From the NCBI GenBank assembly GCA_009843525.1, contig VYDH01000031.1, positions 36,870-100,869 on the forward strand: a DNA stretch of 64,000 nucleotides, in the 5' to 3' direction. Shown piece by piece: positions 61,501 through 64,000 of this stretch. A model generated the notes under the pieces. That model ran no database searches. It worked only from the letters and a program-made list of their open reading frames with translations, and had not been told where the DNA came from. The translations under genes were made by a program, and so were the position numbers. Every line of letters starts with the position of its first letter. The stretch's first letter is position 1. Source of the DNA: Acidimicrobiales bacterium. Lineage in GTDB: Bacteria; Actinomycetota; Acidimicrobiia; Acidimicrobiales; Poriferisodalaceae.

Positions 61501-64000
61501 CCAGGTTCGCGGAGGTCACGTAGCCGCCCGAAGCGGTGACCGTGTAGTCGACCGTCACCGCGGACGTCGACGTCTGGCTCGCGTTGACGGTGAAGCTCGC
61601 CGCTGTGCCCTCGGTCACCGCCGGGCCCGCCGACACCGACAGCTCCGGCAGCGTCACCCCGCCGCCATCGTTGTCGGAGACGTTCACGGTCGCAGAGCCC
61701 TCGGTGCTGCTCAACCGGTACGTGGCGTGCTCGGTCAGCGAGACGGTGGCCGTCCCGGACGACTCGGCGGTCTGATCGTTCTCGGTGCACACGGTCACGG
61801 TCACCGAACTGCCGGTGAAGGTAACGGTCTGGTCGCCCTGATCGCTGTCGCACACGAAGTCGCCGGTCCCGGTGACGGCGTAGCGGACGGTGACCGGGGT
61901 CGAGGCGGCCGGGGAGGCGCTGATGGTGAACGTAATGCTGCTGCCCTCGGTGACCCCCGTGCTGGCTGTCGTGACCGACAGCTCGGGGCCGGCGTACTCG
62001 AGCAGCGGCGACAGCGCGTAGAGGTAGCGGGCGTTCTGCCTGGGCCGCTCGCTGCCCACCCCGGTGAAGCTCAGGGGCGTGCTGCTGCTGCTGGCCGTGC
62101 CGAGGTCGGCGATGCGCACGGTGGCGGCGCCCAGTTCGGAGCCGCTCAGGCCGCTGCCGCTGGAGTTGCTGCCGGTCCAGACGGCGTTGGGGTACGTCGG
62201 GTCGCCCATGTTGTCGACATCGACCGTGGCGCCGGATTCGTCGAGCGCGGTGCGGCTGTCCCAGTCTCCGTCGTAGAAGTCGGCGTAGTCGTCGGCTGCC
62301 TTGTCGCCGCCGAGCCACCAGATCGGCACGCCCGCTCCGTCGAGAGCGGTGTTGGTGTCGGTGTTGTCGGCGGCGTCCACCGCAGCCGTCGACGCGACGG
62401 CCCGGAACCCGCCGGAGAACGCAGCGACCTCGGAGTGCCCCGCCGCGGCGCGGGTCTGCACGAACGCGTTGTAGTCGTCGATGTCGGCCGAGGCGGCGCT
62501 GCGCCGGGTGGAGGTCACGAACAGCAGCCGGAACCGGTCGCCGTAGTCGAGACCCGACGGGATCAGGCTGGCGCCCTCCACGAGCAGCCCGCCCACGGGG
62601 GCAGCCTCGTTGTCGATGACGGTCGCCGTGTGGACGCTCTGGGCGCCCACGGTGTAGCCGCTGCCGGCGCCGAGGGTCAGGACGATGGTCTCGGCGTCCT
62701 CGTGATCGTCGTCGTCGGCGACAGCCAGCGAGACGGTCGCCGTCTGGGCGTTCGCGGCGACCGTCACGCTGCCCGACGGCGCGGTGTAGTCGCTGCCGGC
62801 CGTCGCGGTGCCCGAGACGGCGTAGTCCACGGTCACCGGCGTGGCGGCGACCCGGTCGAGAGTGACGGTGACGAGCCGCGGCGTGGTGGCCTCCGATGCG
62901 CTGTCGGCACTCTGAGCGAACGACGCCACCGGCGGCGGCAGGTCGTCGTCGGCGAGGTCCAGGGTCGCCGAACTGACCGTCACGCCAGACAGCACGCCCG
63001 ACACCGTGATCGTCTCGGTGGCTTGGTAAGTGCTGTTGTCGGTGGGGGTGAGCGTGAAGCTCCCCGTCCCCGACGCCTGGTTCGCGGCGATGGTGACGGA
63101 GAAGCTGCTCACCGGGGAGAACCCGACCACGCCCGGCGTGCCCGACCCGGCCACCGACACGGTCACGGTCTTGGCGGTGCCGAAGCGGGTGGATCCCAGG
63201 ATCGTCGCGGTGACCGTCACCGTGGTCGCGCCGTCGCCTTCGGTGACCGCCGTGGGGCTCACCGACAGTTCGATGCTGCCCGGAGCGCCGTCGTCGTCGG
63301 TGACCGTGAAGGTGGTGCTGGCGACGGTGACGGCCGTGAGGGTGCCGCTGAAGGTGATCACGGCGTCGGTCTCGTCGACGCTGTCGGACTCAGGCACCAC
63401 CGTCACGGTTGCCTGGCCCGACGCGGCACCGGGCGCGATGGTGATGTTGAAGCCCGCGATGGCGCCCACGCCGACTGTGCCGGAGGTCTTGGCGGCCGTC
63501 ACCGCCACCGTCTTGGCAGTGCCGAACCGGGTCGCGCCCCCCACCGTGGCCGTCACCGTCACCGTGCGGCCCGAGCCGGTCGCCGACTCGGTGATCGACG
63601 ACGGCGACACCGACAGCGACACCGCAGTCGGCGCCGCATCGTCATCGGTGACCATGAGCGTGGCGGTGCTGACGGTGACGGCCGACAGGGTGCCGCTGAA
63701 GGTGACGACGGCGTCGGTCTCGTCGACGCTGTCGGACTCAGGCACGACCGTCACGGTTGCCTGGCCCGACGCGGCGCCGGGCGCGATGGTGATGTTGAAA
63801 CCCGCGATGGCGCCCACGCCGACCGAGCCGGACGTCTTGGCAGCGGTCACCGCCACCGTCTTGGCAGTGCCGAACCGGGTCGCGCCCCCCACCGTGGCCG
63901 TCACCGTCACCGTGCGGCCCGAGCCGGTCGCCGACTCGGTGATCGACGACGGCGACACCGACAGCGACACCGCAGTCGGCGCCGCATCGTCATCGGTGAC
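58568..64000 (-). CDS. Giant Calx-beta-repeat surface protein with CWB2 C-terminus (N-terminus beyond window)
   Basis: The frame is open at the right edge, leaving 1,810 residues visible. From the edge inward: two near-identical 116-residue repeats (SITESATGSGRTVTV, VTDDDAAP ends), a third diverged one, and a canonical Calx-beta unit (GTATAGSDYTAPSG). Then come module A (IPSGLDYGDRFRLLFVTSTRR), three Calx-beta-like units, module A again (IPSGLSTGDRFRLLFISSTKR), two more Calx-beta-like units, a poly-Gly linker, and three cell-wall-binding type 2 repeats of about 105 residues each with the VANGWSPPDIGAAAA core. Probably exported, wall-attached and adhesive. The true start is not visible. Confidence 0.9.
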   Translation of the reverse strand, partial: VTDDDAAPTAVSLSVSPSSITESATGSGRTVTVTATVGGATRFGTAKTVAVTAAKTSGSVGVGAIAGFNITIAPGAASGQATVTVVPESDSVDETDAVVTFSGTLSAVTVSTATLMVTDDDAAPTAVSLSVSPSSITESATGSGRTVTVTATVGGATRFGTAKTVAVTAAKTSGTVGVGAIAGFNITIAPGAASGQATVTVVPESDSVDETDAVITFSGTLTAVTVASTTFTVTDDDGAPGSIELSVSPTAVTEGDGATTVTVTATILGSTRFGTAKTVTVSVAGSGTPGVVGFSPVSSFSVTIAANQASGTGSFTLTPTDNSTYQATETITVSGVLSGVTVSSATLDLADDDLPPPVASFAQSADSASEATTPRLVTVTLDRVAATPVTVDYAVSGTATAGSDYTAPSGSVTVAANAQTATVSLAVADDDDHEDAETIVLTLGAGSGYTVGAQSVHTATVIDNEAAPVGGLLVEGASLIPSGLDYGDRFRLLFVTSTRRSAASADIDDYNAFVQTRAAAGHSEVAAFSGGFRAVASTAAVDAADNTDTNTALDGAGVPIWWLGGDKAADDYADFYDGDWDSRTALDESGATVDVDNMGDPTYPNAVWTGSNSSGSGLSGSELGAATVRIADLGTASSSSTPLSFTGVGSERPRQNARYLYALSPLLEYAGPELSVTTASTGVTEGSSITFTISASPAASTPVTVRYAVTGTGDFVCDSDQGDQTVTFTGSSVTVTVCTENDQTAESSGTATVSLTEHATYRLSSTEGSATVNVSDNDGGGVTLPELSVSAGPAVTEGTAASFTVNASQTSTSAVTVDYTVTASGGYVTSANLGAKQATLAANATSVTVTVPTAGDATDEPAGSVTVTIDGDTGYTVSGSEGAGTVAVSDDDATTVTLSVPDRLASEGDSSATATLRLTLNRGLAAGESLGVPLGFAGATAGTDFSLALSGSPSGVSLSGATVTFTGPDMGASAVSADVTVSALDDVDASNERASVSVPASSSSGSPRLAQTGLGSATGAGPANPWLLIDDDDESVSAPAAVSVPPNWGLIPSGLSTGDRFRLLFISSTKRDATSPDIADYNSFVQARAAAGHADIRSYSDGFRAVASTPFADATANTATAGSDTSRAIYWLGGPKAADSYTDFWDGSWDHESTPLRDEAGTAVTFLSANRPWTGTASGGAKASAAHLGTVTPTGGALVANAGNPGGSPGGPVNGGTAQRASLDTQLTVYGLSQVFEVASAGTSLVSVAAGTSPVTEGTAASFTLTASPAPTGTITVSYTVTQTGSYVTAANRGAKQVQIGTSGTVTVTVPTSDDSADEPNGSVTVTVNMGTGYAPGSSSSAKVTVNDDDAPAMPRLSVTRTAASVTEGASAQFTVDATPPVTGTLSVRYRVSQSGSYLAGAAGTRTAQITGTSTAISVTTTDDSADEPDGSVTVTLLTGSGYTLGSPQTATVTVRDNDTGGSTVDPGGTTVGPGGGGGGGGGAPAEERERSDAVVIVADGWSPADVGVAAVLAAATDGSAVLYTDTARLSRSTRDLLGDYLPAEVIVVGGPAAVSDTTLRAIRRAADLDEAERIAGADRAATAAAVARRALGRPGAAGGQITVVIANGWSPPDIGAAAAVAAGTPRSAVLYTSRSGLPEPTAAVLRDYRPARIVIVGGTAAVTPTTQEAIRDVVPAAAHERLAGPTRTATAAAAARSVLGDPARVGTVTFVVANGWSPPDIGAAAAFASRTPRSAVLYAAPGGLDEPTAAALADYRVASVVIIGGANAVTDQTQQAIRRAAPDARITRIAGTDRTATAAATARRTLGDP
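58571..59525 (-). repeat. Three cell-wall-binding type 2 (CWB2) repeats
   Basis: Approximate boundaries 59525-59207, 59206-58889 and 58888-58571. Each repeat has a NGWSPPDIG/DGWSPADVG start, SAVLYT(S/D/A), a DYxxAxxxIVGG strand and a RIAG/RLAG-TRTATAAA end. They close the protein and are followed directly by the stop codon. Confidence 0.85.
60281..60880 (-). repeat. Uncharacterised 'IPSGL' module, copy 2
   Basis: About 200 residues: NWGLIPSGLSTGDRFRLLF, a DIADYNSFVQARAAAGHADI segment, YWLGGPKAADSYTDFWDG and a C-terminal LTVYGLSQVFEVA. It pairs with copy 1 in the same protein. I do not recognise it as a named domain. Confidence 0.7.
61990..62597 (-). repeat. Uncharacterised 'IPSGL' module, copy 1
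   Basis: About 200 residues parallel to copy 2: SLIPSGLDYGDRFRLLFVTS, DIDDYNAFVQTRAAAGHSEV, WWLGGDKAADDYADFYDGDWDS, and YLYALSPLLEYA at the end. The middle part (WTG-S-G, asymmetric Ser/Gly loops) is less conserved than the ends. Confidence 0.7.
63305..63652 (-). repeat. 348-bp tandem repeat, copy 2
   Basis: Period 348 bp (116 residues) relative to the next copy. At least about 150 bases at one end (63497-63652 against 63845-64000) show no difference. The other end has diverged. Confidence 0.85.
63653..64000 (-). repeat. 348-bp tandem repeat, copy 1 (reaches window edge)
   Basis: Same unit as the preceding copy. The end at the window edge suggests further copies beyond it. Confidence 0.85.

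Noticed and set aside
1..64000. tRNA or rRNA genes, integrase or attachment sites, IS elements
   Set aside because: No cloverleaf-like T-arm sequence, transposase, integrase or flanking terminal repeats were recognised by eye; a covariance-model scan would be needed to exclude short RNAs.

Overview
The window is about 64 kb of high-G+C DNA (roughly two-thirds G+C by eye). It is almost fully coding, and no intergenic gap exceeds about 200 bases. Gene content points to an actinobacterium: NucS mismatch endonuclease, a mycothiol-dependent (maleylpyruvate isomerase type) enzyme, three F420-type luciferase-like oxidoreductases, an actinobacterial-type DapD, a PxxP-type methionine aminopeptidase and type I pantothenate kinase. 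The excess of crotonases, CaiB transferases, MaoC dehydratases, LLM oxidoreductases and a TauD/TfdA dioxygenase fits uncultured, often marine or host-associated Acidimicrobiia. That placement is inference. No rRNA, tRNA, CRISPR array, IS element or phage gene was seen.

Layout. 1-3.9 kb: helicase-like tail, exonuclease III, EttA, HAD hydrolase and a small zinc-finger-like protein. 3.9-9.5 kb: an aapJQMP-type polar amino-acid ABC transporter on the minus strand, with hairpins and a second promoter between the binding-protein gene and the permeases. 9.7-16.9 kb: CysQ, enoyl-CoA hydratase, an orphan PEP-utilizing mobile-domain protein, metallo-beta-lactamase-fold hydrolase, NucS, MaoC hydratase and SDR. 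17-26.7 kb: a long plus-strand run with VanW, geranylgeranyl-reductase-like flavoprotein, CoaA, HIT, enoyl-CoA hydratase, CaiB, then Map, two LysM lipoproteins and PAP2 phosphatase. 26.8-31.8 kb: LLM, MsrA, two MaoC-type dehydratases, LLM, mycothiol-dependent enzyme and DUF3237.

31.8-37.3 kb: a probable catabolic island of MFS exporter, enolase-superfamily enzyme, TauD/TfdA dioxygenase, DUF1330, RidA and 2-keto-4-pentenoate-hydratase-like enzyme. 37.3-41.3 kb: membrane protein, nitroreductase, HNH endonuclease and phosphoribosyltransferase. 41.3-45 kb: a zinc-uptake locus (Zur-like regulator, ZnuC with a His-rich tail, ZnuA with a His/Asp loop, ZnuB) around a Zur-box-like element. 45-49.9 kb: SDR, nitronate monooxygenase, DapD, amidohydrolase and a GIY-YIG-like small protein. 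49.9-56.4 kb: a minus-strand acyl-CoA degradation operon (LLM, PaaG-like isomerase, three-domain RidA, MaoC, acyl-CoA dehydrogenase, CaiB). 56.5-58.6 kb: small protein, thiolase and secreted nuclease. 58.6-64 kb: the C-terminal 1,810 residues of a giant surface protein with Calx-beta-like repeats and three C-terminal cell-wall-binding (CWB2) repeats, open at the window edge.

Two observations cut across the window. First, at least thirteen genes have a TANNNT hexamer 6-8 bases before the start codon and no Shine-Dalgarno, the signature of leaderless mRNAs; this also fixes several start codons. Second, only one recognisable DNA-binding regulator (the Fur/Zur protein) occurs among about 62 genes, although several divergent promoter regions carry strong dyad elements.
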